Assembly (NCBI RefSeq): GCF_048595755.1
Contig: NZ_CP184360.1
Coordinates: 2,852,001-2,916,000 of the forward strand
Direction of reading: 5' to 3'
Origin: Luteococcus sp048595755
Lineage (GTDB): Bacteria > Actinomycetota > Actinomycetes > Propionibacteriales > Propionibacteriaceae
Length of the DNA stretch: 64,000 nucleotides
Below the pieces are notes generated by a model, which was not told the origin of the DNA, ran no database searches, and was given only the letters and a program-made list of their open reading frames with translations. The stretch's first letter is position 1, and each line of letters starts with the position of its first letter. A program made the position numbers and the translations under genes. Shown one piece after another: positions 35,356 to 43,933 of this stretch.

Positions 35356-36206
35356 CGGTTCTCCTCGGTCTTGTTGTCGGCCCCCAGCAGCTTGCGGTGC
35401 AGCGCGGCACTGTCCTGCTCATTCCATCCCTGGCGACGCAGCCAGGCGCGTACTCCCCCGTCGGGGCCGTCGCCGTAGAGCTCGTCGAGGCTGGCCAGCA
35501 GCATCCGCATGGTCTCTGCCGGGGTGGTCTGGTCGGCCACCGTCTGGCCGGCCATCTCGTCGGCATAGGTCGGCGTGTTCGCCAGGCGCTGGAAGACCAG
35601 TTCGATGCGTTCATTGGTGGCGTCGTAGTCGGCCACCACCGCGTCACGGGCCACGCCCACCTCCGTCAGCGCCATGGCGCAGATGGTGCCGGTGCGGTCC
35701 TTGCCGGCGGCGCAGTGCACCAGCACCGATCCCGGGGCGTGAGCGATGGCACGCAGGGCCTTGAGTACATTGTCGGGGCGTTGCGAGAGATAGCCCAGGT
35801 AGTGGTTGGCCAGGTGCTCCTCGTGGCTGTGGGCGCTGCGATCGGCGAGCACCTGCTCGTCCTCCCAGGGCAGGCGATCGGGTTCCTCGTCGCGGTCGTC
35901 GGGGATGCCCTTCTCGTCGGCCTGCTCCGGGTAGAGGGTGAGTTCGTGGAAGGTCAGCGACTCGGCCTTCAGCGGGCCGTCACCGGTCCCCCGTCGTTCC
36001 ACCGGGGTGCGCAGGTCGACCACGTCGGTGACGCCGAAGTCGTCGACGATGCGGCGCACCGACTCGGGAGGCAGGTCCTGCAGGTTGTCGGTGCGGAGCA
36101 CGGCCCCGTGCCGGGTCACCTTTCCCGCTGAGGTGGGCTTGCCACCCAGGTCACGCATGTTCACCACGCCGGGCAGGTCGATCCAACTGATCTGGGGCAG
36201 TTCCAT
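35352..36206 (-). CDS. Tyrosine-protein phosphatase, PtpB-like
   Basis: A 284-residue phosphatase starting at ATG 36206. NMRDLGG near residue 17 and the P-loop HCAAGKDRTG (Cys nucleophile, Arg) are the signature of the PF13350 family, which includes the MptpB-type phosphatases of actinobacteria that act on phosphotyrosine, phosphoserine and phosphoinositides. The Lys and Asp of the P-loop (AGKD) mark the PtpB subgroup. No signal peptide is seen. It is coupled to the hydrolase gene downstream. Confidence 0.88.
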   Translation of the reverse strand: MELPQISWIDLPGVVNMRDLGGKPTSAGKVTRHGAVLRTDNLQDLPPESVRRIVDDFGVTDVVDLRTPVERRGTGDGPLKAESLTFHELTLYPEQADEKGIPDDRDEEPDRLPWEDEQVLADRSAHSHEEHLANHYLGYLSQRPDNVLKALRAIAHAPGSVLVHCAAGKDRTGTICAMALTEVGVARDAVVADYDATNERIELVFQRLANTPTYADEMAGQTVADQTTPAETMRMLLASLDELYGDGPDGGVRAWLRRQGWNEQDSAALHRKLLGADNKTEENR

Positions 36207-36268
36207 GGCCCCCAACCTACCGCCTTCACGACAACGGCCCAGATCAGCTGACGAGCGCCCCCAATTCA

Positions 36269-36321
36269 TGACATGTTTGTGTCAGCACCGAATCATTTGC
36301 GGCCAATCCGATGTTGGCCGC
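36269..36321 (+). promoter_or_regulatory. Two inverted repeats upstream of aspA
   Basis: TGACA-TGTTTG-TGTCA (36269-36284) and GCGGCCAA-TCCGATG-TTGGCCGC (36299-36321) lie 24 to 76 bases before the aspA start. Both are perfect. They are good operator candidates, and the second could also form an RNA hairpin in the leader. The regulator is unknown. Confidence 0.55.
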
Positions 36322-36344
36322 ATTATTTCGAAGGGAATCACCTG

Positions 36345-37781
36345 ATGAGCTCCGCTTTTCGCCAGGAGGAGGATCTCCTGGGAATCCGCGAGGTACCGGC
36401 CGACGCCTACTACGGCATCCACACTGCCCGAGCCATGGAGAACTTCACCATCTCCGGCGTCACGATCAACCAGGTTCCGGAGTTCATCCGGGGCATGGTC
36501 CAGGTGAAGAAGGCCTGCGCCCTGGCCAATGCCGAGCTCGGGGCCATTCCGTCGCAGGTTGCCGAGGCCATCGTCTGGGCCTGTGACCAGGTGATCCTCG
36601 AAGGGCGCTGCATGGACCAGTTCCCCATCGACGTCTTCCAGGGCGGCGCCGGGACCTCGCTCAACATGACCACCAATGAGGTGATCGCCAACCTCGCCCT
36701 CGAACACCTGGGGCACCCCAAGGGCAGCTACCACATCGTCAATCCGAATGACCACGTCAACCGCAGCCAGTCGACCAATGACGCCTATCCCACCGGTTTC
36801 CGCATCGGCGTCTACACCGCCCTGAAGGGTCTGCACGCTGCCGTGCGCGAACTGTCCACGGAATTGCGTCACAAGGGCGAGGAATTCTCCGAGGTGCTGA
36901 AGATGGGCCGCACCCAGCTGCAGGATGCCGTCCCCATGACCTTGGGCCAGGAATTCCACGGCTGGTCGTGCACCCTGGACGAGGAACTCGTGCAGTTGGA
37001 TGCCACCGCGCGGCTGCTGTTGGAGGTCAACCTGGGCGCCACCGCGATCGGTACCGGCCTGAACACCCCCAAGGGTTATGCCCCCTTGGCGGTGCGCAAG
37101 CTCGCCTACGTCACCTGTTTCGCCTGTGTGCCGGCCCCCAACCTGATCGAGGCCACCAGCGACTGTGGTGCCTACGTCATGGTGCACGCGGCGTTGAAGC
37201 GCCTGGCACTCAAGCTGTCCAAGATCTGCAATGACCTTCGTCTGCTGTCGTCGGGCCCCCGCGCCGGGCTCAACGAGATCAACCTGCCGGAGATGCAGGC
37301 CGGCAGCTCGATCATGCCCGCCAAGGTGAACCCGGTCATCCCCGAGGTCGTCAACCAGGTCTGCTTCAAGGTCTACGGCAATGACACGACGGTCCTGATG
37401 GCCGCCGATTCCGGCCAGCTGCAGCTCAACGTGATGGAGCCGGTCATCGGCCAGTGCATGTTCGAGTCGATCAAGCTGCTCTCCTCGGCCTGCACCACCC
37501 TGCAGAGCAAGTGCGTCAGTGGCATCACCGCCAATGCCGAGCAGTGCCGCAACTACGTGATGAGCTCGATCGGCATCGTCACCTACCTCAATGACCTGAT
37601 CGGCCACCGCCAGGGCGACCTGATCGGCAAGGAGTGCGCCGCCACCGGCAAGTCGGTGCGCGAGGTGGTGTTGGAACGGGGCCTGTTGGACGAGGTCACA
37701 CTGGATCGCGTCTTCTCGGTGCAGAACCTGATGCACCCGGCCGACGTCAGCCGCCTGAAGGACAGCACCGGGGCCCTCTGA
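36345..37781 (+). CDS. aspA: Aspartate ammonia-lyase (aspartase)
   Basis: A 478-residue member of the fumarase/aspartase superfamily starting at ATG 36345 with GAAGGGA upstream. It opens with EEDLLGIREVPADAYYGIHTARA, contains NDHVNRSQSTNDAYPTGFR, GRTQLQDAVP and the flexible active-site loop GSSIMPAKVNPVIPE. The opening and DLLG favour aspartase over class II fumarase. It makes fumarate and ammonia from aspartate, the product of AnsA, and fumarate can serve as electron acceptor in propionic fermentation. Confidence 0.92.
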   Translation: MSSAFRQEEDLLGIREVPADAYYGIHTARAMENFTISGVTINQVPEFIRGMVQVKKACALANAELGAIPSQVAEAIVWACDQVILEGRCMDQFPIDVFQGGAGTSLNMTTNEVIANLALEHLGHPKGSYHIVNPNDHVNRSQSTNDAYPTGFRIGVYTALKGLHAAVRELSTELRHKGEEFSEVLKMGRTQLQDAVPMTLGQEFHGWSCTLDEELVQLDATARLLLEVNLGATAIGTGLNTPKGYAPLAVRKLAYVTCFACVPAPNLIEATSDCGAYVMVHAALKRLALKLSKICNDLRLLSSGPRAGLNEINLPEMQAGSSIMPAKVNPVIPEVVNQVCFKVYGNDTTVLMAADSGQLQLNVMEPVIGQCMFESIKLLSSACTTLQSKCVSGITANAEQCRNYVMSSIGIVTYLNDLIGHRQGDLIGKECAATGKSVREVVLERGLLDEVTLDRVFSVQNLMHPADVSRLKDSTGAL

Positions 37782-37794
37782 GCGTCCCGGCAGC

Positions 37795-37833
37795 ACGATG
37801 GCCGGGTGGGATCGCTTCCCACCCGGCCATCGT
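37795..37833. terminator. Terminator between convergent aspA and symporter genes
   Basis: A perfect 17-bp stem (37795-37811 with 37817-37833) and a five-base loop TCGCT, 13 bases after the aspA stop and 24 before the end of the convergent symporter gene. It probably serves both. Confidence 0.85.
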
Positions 37834-37856
37834 CGTCTTCCGTCGACCTCGTCGGC

Positions 37857-39374
37857 TCAGGCCACCACGTGGTCGTCGTTGGTCCCGACGTAGTCGAGCA
37901 TCTCGTCCACCTCGCGCGGAACCTCGACGCCCCTGGCCTTGTTGATGGCGCCGATGAGCAGGTAGAACATGCCGCTGACCAGCATCGGGCCCACGGTGAC
38001 CCAGTCGGCCGGGAAGTCGTCCTTCCAGATCTGGCTCACCGCGAAGGTGACCATGCCGAAGAAGATGCCGACGATCGCGGCGGTGCCGTCGCTGTGGCGG
38101 AAGCGCTTGAACAAGCCCAGCAGCAGTGGCATGCCGGTCACACCGACCAAGGCACCGAACCAAGTGATGATCATGCCGATGATGTCGCCGAAGGCATCCT
38201 TGTTGAGGCCCACCACCACGGTGACCACGGTGAACAGCACCGTGATGATGCGTGCCAGGCGCAGGGATGCGGCACCGCCCATCATCACCTCGTCGAACTT
38301 GCGGCTGAGCACCGGAAGGATGTCGCGCTGGGTCACGGCCGAGAGCGTGTTGATGTCGGAGACGGTCATGCCCATCGTGCTGGCGAACATGCTGGCCAGC
38401 ACCAGCCCGATCAGGCCGTGCGGCAGGTAGGTGTCGGTGAGCAGCGGGTAGAGCTGCGAGGCGGGATCCTCCAGGCCGGGGTGCAGCAGGCGACCGGCCC
38501 ACATCGGGGCGAAGATCAGCAGGGGCCACACCAGGTAGAGCAGCGAGCTGAGCAGTTCGGCCTTGCGGGCCTCCTTGCCATTGCTGGTGGAGATGAAGCG
38601 GGCCGCCAGGTTCCAGTTGCCGCCGTTGTACTCGAAGGTCTTGGCGAACAGGTAGAGGGCGCACCACAGCATGGTGTAGTTGCCGTTGAAGGGGCTGGAG
38701 AAATTGGGCTCAACCTGGTTGAGCTCGCCCCACATCGACAGGTAGTTCAGGCCGCGTGCCGACAGGGCCTGCCCGACGCCGATCAGGATGACGATGCCGG
38801 CCACCAGCTGCACGCCGAACTGCACGAAGTCGGTCAGCAGGTCGGCCCACAGGCCACCGATGGTGATGTAGACCAGGCTGACCGCGCCGGACAGCACGAT
38901 GCCCTGCCAGATGGGCAGGCCGGTGAAGCCATTCATCAGCACACCGATGGAGGCCCACTTGGCGCCGATGTCGACCAGCTTCATCAACACGCCGAGCCAG
39001 GCGATGGTCTGCTGCGCGGGAAGCCCGTAGCGCATCTTGAGGTATTCGGTGGGCGACTGGATTCCCAGCTTCTGCCGCAGCCGTGGCCACCGCGGGGCGA
39101 AGATCTTGGCGCCGATCAGGGTGGCGCCGGCGATGACCAGCGCCCACCACACGTACATGGTGAAGCCGAGGTTGTAGGCGATGGCGGCATAGGCGACGAA
39201 GACGACACCGGAGTGGCCCGAGACGTGGTGCGAGACGCCCGAGAGCCACCACGGCACCTTGCCGCCACCGACGAAGAAGTCACCGGAATCGGAACTCTTG
39301 CGCTTTGACCAGATGCCGATGCCGATCATCAGCAGGAAGAAGGCACCGACCACGATCCAGTCGAGCAGGGACAC
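37857..39374 (-). CDS. Sodium:solute symporter family protein
   Basis: A 505-residue SSS-family transporter with about 13 membrane helices. The opening LDWIVVGAFFLLMIGIGIWSKRK leads into DFFVGGGKVPWWLSGVSHH, and SPTEYLKMRYG and the conserved YITIGGLWADLLTDFVQ in the fifth helix region follow. The family couples sodium to sugars, organic acids or amino acids. The substrate is not clear; the SGVSHHVSGHSG stretch resembles the sugar-type branch. It stands alone, with 174 bases to the MarR remnant that must contain its promoter. Confidence 0.88.
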   Translation of the reverse strand: MSLLDWIVVGAFFLLMIGIGIWSKRKSSDSGDFFVGGGKVPWWLSGVSHHVSGHSGVVFVAYAAIAYNLGFTMYVWWALVIAGATLIGAKIFAPRWPRLRQKLGIQSPTEYLKMRYGLPAQQTIAWLGVLMKLVDIGAKWASIGVLMNGFTGLPIWQGIVLSGAVSLVYITIGGLWADLLTDFVQFGVQLVAGIVILIGVGQALSARGLNYLSMWGELNQVEPNFSSPFNGNYTMLWCALYLFAKTFEYNGGNWNLAARFISTSNGKEARKAELLSSLLYLVWPLLIFAPMWAGRLLHPGLEDPASQLYPLLTDTYLPHGLIGLVLASMFASTMGMTVSDINTLSAVTQRDILPVLSRKFDEVMMGGAASLRLARIITVLFTVVTVVVGLNKDAFGDIIGMIITWFGALVGVTGMPLLLGLFKRFRHSDGTAAIVGIFFGMVTFAVSQIWKDDFPADWVTVGPMLVSGMFYLLIGAINKARGVEVPREVDEMLDYVGTNDDHVVA

Positions 39375-39548
39375 GATGAACCACCTTGTACATCAGGGAA
39401 GGAATGTTGCGATCTTGCGACGCCGACGTCGCGGAACGGGGCAATTAGACAGCTGCCATGCGGGCATGGATGCCCAGTTGCCAGAAATTGCCACGTCAAA
39501 TGGTCGGCCCCTGCATACGAAGCCCACCTCAACCCCGCGTCTGGCGCC

Positions 39549-39915
39549 TCACCGCCTTGGCCAGGGCCGTTCCCGGATGCTTTCGGAGCTCTGGTTGAAC
39601 CTGCGCAGCAGGCGCAACAACTCGCTGACGTCCTGCGCAGGCCAGTCGGCGACGACTCGACCGATGGACTCCCGTCGTCCCGCCAACTCCGCGGCCAGAC
39701 GACGACGCCCCTGTTCGGTGGCACGGTGCAGGCGCGCCGCTCCCCCAGCGGGATCGGTGATCCTTTCCACCAGGCCGGCCTTCATGGCGGCTGCGACCTG
39801 CCGATGGAGCGTGGACACGTCGAGACTGAAGGCGTCGGCGAGCTGCCCCACGCTCATGGCCCCCTCCGCCTCCAGCCGCGCCAGCAAGACGGTGGCGCTG
39901 CGATCGAGCTCAGGC
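39549..39915 (-). pseudogene. MarR-family regulator, N-terminus deleted
   Basis: The reading ELDRSATVLLARLEAEGAMSVGQLADAFSLDVSTLHRQ and onward (PAGGAARLHRATEQGRRRL) is a MarR winged helix missing its first helices, roughly 35-40 residues. At about 39905-39915 it joins antisense sequence of the MFS gene, which keeps the frame open to 40016 and gives a 155-residue hybrid frame that I do not regard as functional. Its partner would have been the divergent MFS gene. Confidence 0.75.
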
Positions 39916-40999
39916 TCTACGCCGCGCGCGCCTTTGCCGCCTCCGACGCCGCCGCCGGGTTCGCCTCGAGCGCCTTCGTCGCGGGCGCCACCATCGCGCG
40001 TCTGTTCTCCGGTCATCTGGTGGACACCATGGGCCGGCGCCAGATGATGCTCGTCTCACTCGTGGTGGTGATGGTCTCCTGCGCCGCCTACCTGCCGGCC
40101 CAGAGTCTCTGGCTGCTGATCCTCGTGCGTCTGGTGCACGGCCTGGGCTACGCCTTTGCCAGCACTGCGCTGATGACGATCGTCCAGTCGGCCTTCCCGG
40201 CCGGACGTCGCGCCGAGGGCACCGGGTATTTCGCCCTGGCCTCAACGCTCGCCACGGCGGTCGGCCCCGCCCTGGGCCTGTTCGTGGTGAACTCCTTCGG
40301 CTACCGGATGCTCTTCCTCGGCTGTCTGGCCACCAGCCTGCTCAGCCTGCTGGTCTCGCTGCCGGTGCGTCCCGAGGAGCCAACAGCTCACCCCCCAGGG
40401 GCACCGTCCGCGCTTCAGCCTGAGCGCCATCGCCCATCCCGCCGTCGTGCCGATCGGCTGCTTCATGTTGCTGATCGGCGTGTGCTACGCGGGCGTCATC
40501 ACCTACCTCAATGCCTACAGCGAACAGTCCGGACTGGTACGCGGGGCGAGCCTGTTCTTCCTGGCCTACGCGGCCTCGATGTTGATCATGCGCTTCGTGC
40601 TCGGCAAGCTGCAGGATCGCCGCGGGGACAACCTGGTGGTCTATCTGGGCATCATCGCCTTCGCGCTGGCGCTGGCGCTGCTCGGCACGGCGCAGGCCAA
40701 CTGGCAGGTCATGCTCTCCGGGCCTCACCGGCCTGGGCTACGGCACCCTGATGCCCGCCTGTCAGGCCATCGCCGTGCGGCTGGTGGACCCACACCAACT
40801 GGGCACCGGCATCTCCACCCTGTTGCTGCTGGCCGACGTCGGAATCGGGCTGGGGCCGGTCTTGCTGGGGCTGGTGATCCAGGCGACCAACCACTCGACC
40901 ATGTACCTGCTACTGGCCTTGGCGGTCCTGGTGGCAGCGGTTCTGTATCACTTCGTGCACGGTCGGCTGCCCGTCGCCCAACCCGGCCACCGCAGCTGA
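39905..40999 (+). pseudogene. MFS transporter, 5' end deleted and twice frameshifted
   Basis: Homology begins abruptly near 39930 (ASDAAAGFASSAFVAGATIARLFSGHLVDTMGRR, the second to third helix and the MFS signature) with no first helix. The frame shifts near 40380 (PIGCFMLLIGVCYAGV continues in another frame) and again near 40719 (GLTGLGYGTLMPACQAIAV in the third), ending at 40999. Three lesions show it is dead. It resembles drug or sugar exporters and sat head to head with the MarR gene. Confidence 0.88.
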
Positions 41000-41006
41000 T
41001 GCCCGA

Positions 41007-41205
41007 TCAGGGCACCCGCTTGACCCACTCCTGCGTGGCGAACTTCGTGCACACCAGCTCGGCGGCCTCCACGAGTTCGTCATCGGTGTAGTCACGCTCC
41101 ACACAGCGGTACTGGCCCTTGAAGTGGTCCAGAAAGCTGTCGATGATCGCCTCGCGGGCCATGCCAGTCTGGGAGCGCATCGGGTCGACGCGCTTGTTGG
41201 CGCTC
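41007..41205 (-). pseudogene. Divergent duplicate of the lplA 3' end
   Basis: This 199-bp segment aligns without gaps to 45901-46099, the end of the intact lplA. The encoded 65 residues differ at seven positions (58 of 65 identical, counted by hand), including the same RVP ending and stop. Homology ends sharply at GTTGGCGCTC. It lies eight bases after the MFS pseudogene, so it probably marks the original place of the lplA end before the island entered. Confidence 0.9.
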
Positions 41206-41346
41206 CAAGAGCACGCCGCCAAGCAGGGCCCCCTTCAGCCGCCGGACATTTCCCCTTTACGGAAGCCGTTGACATCTCTAGGAGACCCCACAGAAAGGCG
41301 CACTCATCTTCGAGCAGGTGCCCCGGACCCTGCTAGATTGCAAGTC

Positions 41347-41967
41347 GTGGAATCGATCCGAACCGCAATCTGCGATGACAACGAGCCTGTTCGCGGTGCT
41401 TTGGCTGGATTTCTCCGTGCGGACCCCGAGATCGATGTCGTGGGCCAATACGAGAGTGGGGCCTCTGCCTTAAAGCACATCGACAGGGACCAAGTTGATG
41501 TTCTGCTACTCGACGTGCGAATGCCGAACATGGATGGTCCGACAGTAGCTCGAGCACTAACCCGAACTACCACTAAGGTCGTCTATCTGACGTCTTACCC
41601 GGAAAAGATTCAGGTGGACGACGCCCTTCGAGGCACTGTAGTGGGTGCTTTAACCAAGGACCTCCCGCCCGAAGACCTAGTGCGTGCCGTCCACATGGCC
41701 GCTAGAGGCGTGACGATGCTTGCGCCCTCTGTCCGTAGTTCCTATCAGCCTCCCGCCCCAAAACAACTTCGAACAGATATCGCGATCGGCAAATTGGAGA
41801 AGGAAGTCTTAGAAATGTTGTGTCAAGGCAAGACGAACGATCAGATAGCAACGGAATTGCATCGCAGCGTCTCTTCAGTCAAGCAGGTGTTGGCCAAACT
41901 CTCGCGCCGTGCCGGGGTGCACTCACGCACGGGGTTAGTGCTATACGTCCTCGATGGGCCGTCCTGA
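41347..41967 (+). CDS. NarL/LuxR-type response regulator
   Basis: A 206-residue regulator from GTG 41347 (VESIRTAICDDNEPV). The receiver domain has the acidic pair D10-D11, phospho-acceptor D56 in LLLDVRMPNMDG, T82 in VYLTSYP and K104 in ALTKD. A LuxR-type helix-turn-helix covers about 149-205 (LEKEVLEMLCQGKTNDQIATEL, then SSVKQVLAKL). It probably pairs with the HisKA_3 kinase in the same island, although the two genes point at each other across a transposase remnant. A TTGACA box lies at 41269-41274 without a clear -10. Confidence 0.9.
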   Translation: MESIRTAICDDNEPVRGALAGFLRADPEIDVVGQYESGASALKHIDRDQVDVLLLDVRMPNMDGPTVARALTRTTTKVVYLTSYPEKIQVDDALRGTVVGALTKDLPPEDLVRAVHMAARGVTMLAPSVRSSYQPPAPKQLRTDIAIGKLEKEVLEMLCQGKTNDQIATELHRSVSSVKQVLAKLSRRAGVHSRTGLVLYVLDGPS

Positions 41968-42104
41968 CCCCGGTGAGAACGTCCTGATCACCCTTGGTCG
42001 CGGACTACGTGGAGTGTTCCGCATCGAGCAATTCACCACCACGCCCCCGAAGCTGCGCCATGTCCGCAGGCGTCTCCAACTCCTTGCGCAGAAGAGCGTG
42101 CGTG

Positions 42105-42313
42105 TTCAGACCCTCGGAAAGCTTGAAGTACGAGCGGCTCTACCGCGAGCAGATCGACGATGCGCTCGACTTGGCCTAAGAAACCGAGGCTTGCCGCACC
42201 GGGTTCACAGCAGTCCGCCCACATCAGGCGCTGGCCTGGACCGCCCTCCAGGCATCCACCGCGGTCTGGATGACCCGACAAATCCCAACTTTCCAAACAC
42301 GCAATCTTGCTAG
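42105..42313 (+). pseudogene. Transposase (integrase-core) remnant
   Basis: The frame contains SLKYERLYREQIDDALDLA, an in-frame TAA at 42177, then ETEACRTGFTAVRPHQALAW. This is the C-terminal end of an rve-type transposase of the IS3-like group (family pattern: SLKYERLYRE, then RPHEALAW). Only about 65 residues are left and one stop interrupts them. It sits between the response regulator and the kinase and shows past insertion at this spot. No matching terminal repeats were identified. Confidence 0.7.
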
Positions 42314-42733
42314 TCACTTGATGCGAGACACCGAACACAAGAAAAGTCCATAACTTCGGGCACGCTCGGTACCAGTCCTATGCCACACAGTTGCGAGGAT
42401 CTACGTGCCCCCAAGCCTACTGTTGGATACCTGGGGCTCCGTACGCCTAGTACGGGGGCTGAAAGTCGCCGCTGGCCAAACCACCCCACTACCTTTCTGG
42501 TGAAGCTATAGGGGTTCGGGCACGGAGCCCGGGATGATTCTGTGCCCCTGCCACACGAATGATCCAAAAGGGGTGTCCCTAGGTTCCTCGCTCAGCGCCG
42601 AGGGGCAGGGCGTGATGGTTCTTGGGCCGCAGGGGGCGCTCGGTTAAGGACTCCCGGTTCTGGAGCATGGCGAACAGGACGCCCCAGCGCCGCTCGACCT
42701 CGAAAACGCGCCTGCGGAAAGGTGACCAGAGAA

Positions 42734-43804
42734 CTAATCCACCAGCGGAACAGTAGCTGCAACCAACCACATCGTTCCCTGCGGCCCAGCCCTGAGAGTT
42801 CCGTTGACCATGTCCAGTCTTTGAGCCATGCCGTCTAGCCCGAGTCCATAACTCGCGGCGCGCCCCGGGAGACTTCGGCGATTTCGAACCGCCACGTGCA
42901 CTTCGTCCTGGCGCACTTCAACGAAGATGGAACACGGATATCCCCGATCAGCATGACGAATCACGTTGTTCCCCGCCTCCTTCAAGACGCGAGCCAAGCA
43001 ATCTCCAATCCTGTCGTTGATAGCTCCTAGGCTACCGTCGATGCTGATCGTAACCGCTATCCCCTCCGCTGCGAGCTCCTGCTGAACCTCACCCACAGTT
43101 TCCTTCAGTGAACTCGGACGCACGAACTCCTCGACCTGTAGCAGACGCATCATGAAGCGCAGCTGCTCGTTCGCTCGACGACCACAGCTTGCGATCCTCG
43201 CGAGTTCCGCTGGGGCGGTCTCCAAACTGCGTCGCGCAGACTCTGCACGAAACACCATCAAGGTGAGGTCGTGCGCTACCGTGTCGTGCAACTCCGCCGC
43301 GATTCTGCGCCGTTGAGCAGCAAGTTCATCGCGGTGTTGCTGCTCTCGTTGGAGACTGGCTCGCCGAAGCGCTCTTCCGATGCTGAGAGATAGTCCATAG
43401 ATGGTAAGCCATAAGCTGGCGATGCTACCCCACTCAGACCACGTCACCGCTCTTCGTGAGGCCCAAAGCCCCAAACCAAACCCTCCGCTCGCGACCGCCA
43501 AGGCACTGACGACAGACTCCTCTTGCGACAGGAACAAGACGACAACCACAGGAATGTAGACGGACATGGCTACATGCTCAGGCGGGACTAAACAGGTGAC
43601 CACCAGCCCCACACCCAGGATCAACTTGGCCAGACGCGGGCTAGACCCCCGCAACAGGGCCGCAGACACGATCAATGAAGCAGCAGTGAACTCAACAATC
43701 GCTCCCCTGGGGATGGTGATAGCCGCTTCCGCAAGCATCATCAAACCGAGAACACTTACCTCAAGAGTCTTGCCTCGAGAGTTCCCAACCCGCTCGAGTT
43801 CCAT
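42734..43804 (-). CDS. Sensor histidine kinase, HisKA_3 type
   Basis: A 356-residue membrane kinase. The N-terminal 145 residues form about five hydrophobic helices with no large outside domain, a plan seen in kinases that sense peptides or membrane state. A linker helix (145-170) leads to the dimerisation domain with the phospho-acceptor H173 in ELHDTVAHD. The ATPase domain has an N-box (VLKEAGNNVIRHA, 273-285) and a G-box (YGLGLDGMAQRL, 319-330). Its start faces the 48-residue peptide gene, with 129 bases between them. The probable partner is the NarL-type regulator at 41347. Confidence 0.9.
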   Translation of the reverse strand: MELERVGNSRGKTLEVSVLGLMMLAEAAITIPRGAIVEFTAASLIVSAALLRGSSPRLAKLILGVGLVVTCLVPPEHVAMSVYIPVVVVLFLSQEESVVSALAVASGGFGLGLWASRRAVTWSEWGSIASLWLTIYGLSLSIGRALRRASLQREQQHRDELAAQRRRIAAELHDTVAHDLTLMVFRAESARRSLETAPAELARIASCGRRANEQLRFMMRLLQVEEFVRPSSLKETVGEVQQELAAEGIAVTISIDGSLGAINDRIGDCLARVLKEAGNNVIRHADRGYPCSIFVEVRQDEVHVAVRNRRSLPGRAASYGLGLDGMAQRLDMVNGTLRAGPQGTMWLVAATVPLVD

Positions 43805-43818
43805 ACCCCACCATCCGC

Positions 43819-43832
43819 TGTCCGTTCGGACA
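43819..43832. promoter_or_regulatory. Palindromic operator candidate between kinase and peptide genes
   Basis: TGTCCG-TT-CGGACA is a perfect 14-base palindrome located 15 bases upstream of the kinase start and about 100 bases upstream of the peptide start. It is well placed to bind the dimeric NarL-type regulator of the island; binding is inference. Confidence 0.45.
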
Positions 43833-43933
43833 AGTTCTGTGTACTTATGGGCATACCTTCCGGTCGGTACACCCGCTGGCCTCCGGCTACAGGCAGAGTT
43901 TCCTACTACAGCCCCGATTGGAGGAAGTACTTC

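Noticed and set aside
39549..40016. A complete 155-residue MarR protein
   Set aside because: The first 32 or so residues are antisense MFS sequence and the MarR fold lacks its N-terminal helices, so I treat it as a deletion hybrid.
40910..41275. Island or lplA-remnant region as a separate 121-residue minus-strand gene
   Set aside because: It is the wrong frame of the lplA remnant and crosses the island border.
42310..42567. An 85-codon minus-strand frame in the transposase scar
   Set aside because: Composition is not protein-like and no ribosome site is seen.
42579..42770. A 63-codon minus-strand frame overlapping the kinase 3' end
   Set aside because: No recognisable motif, and it overlaps kinase coding sequence; it may be residue of a mobile element but cannot be supported.
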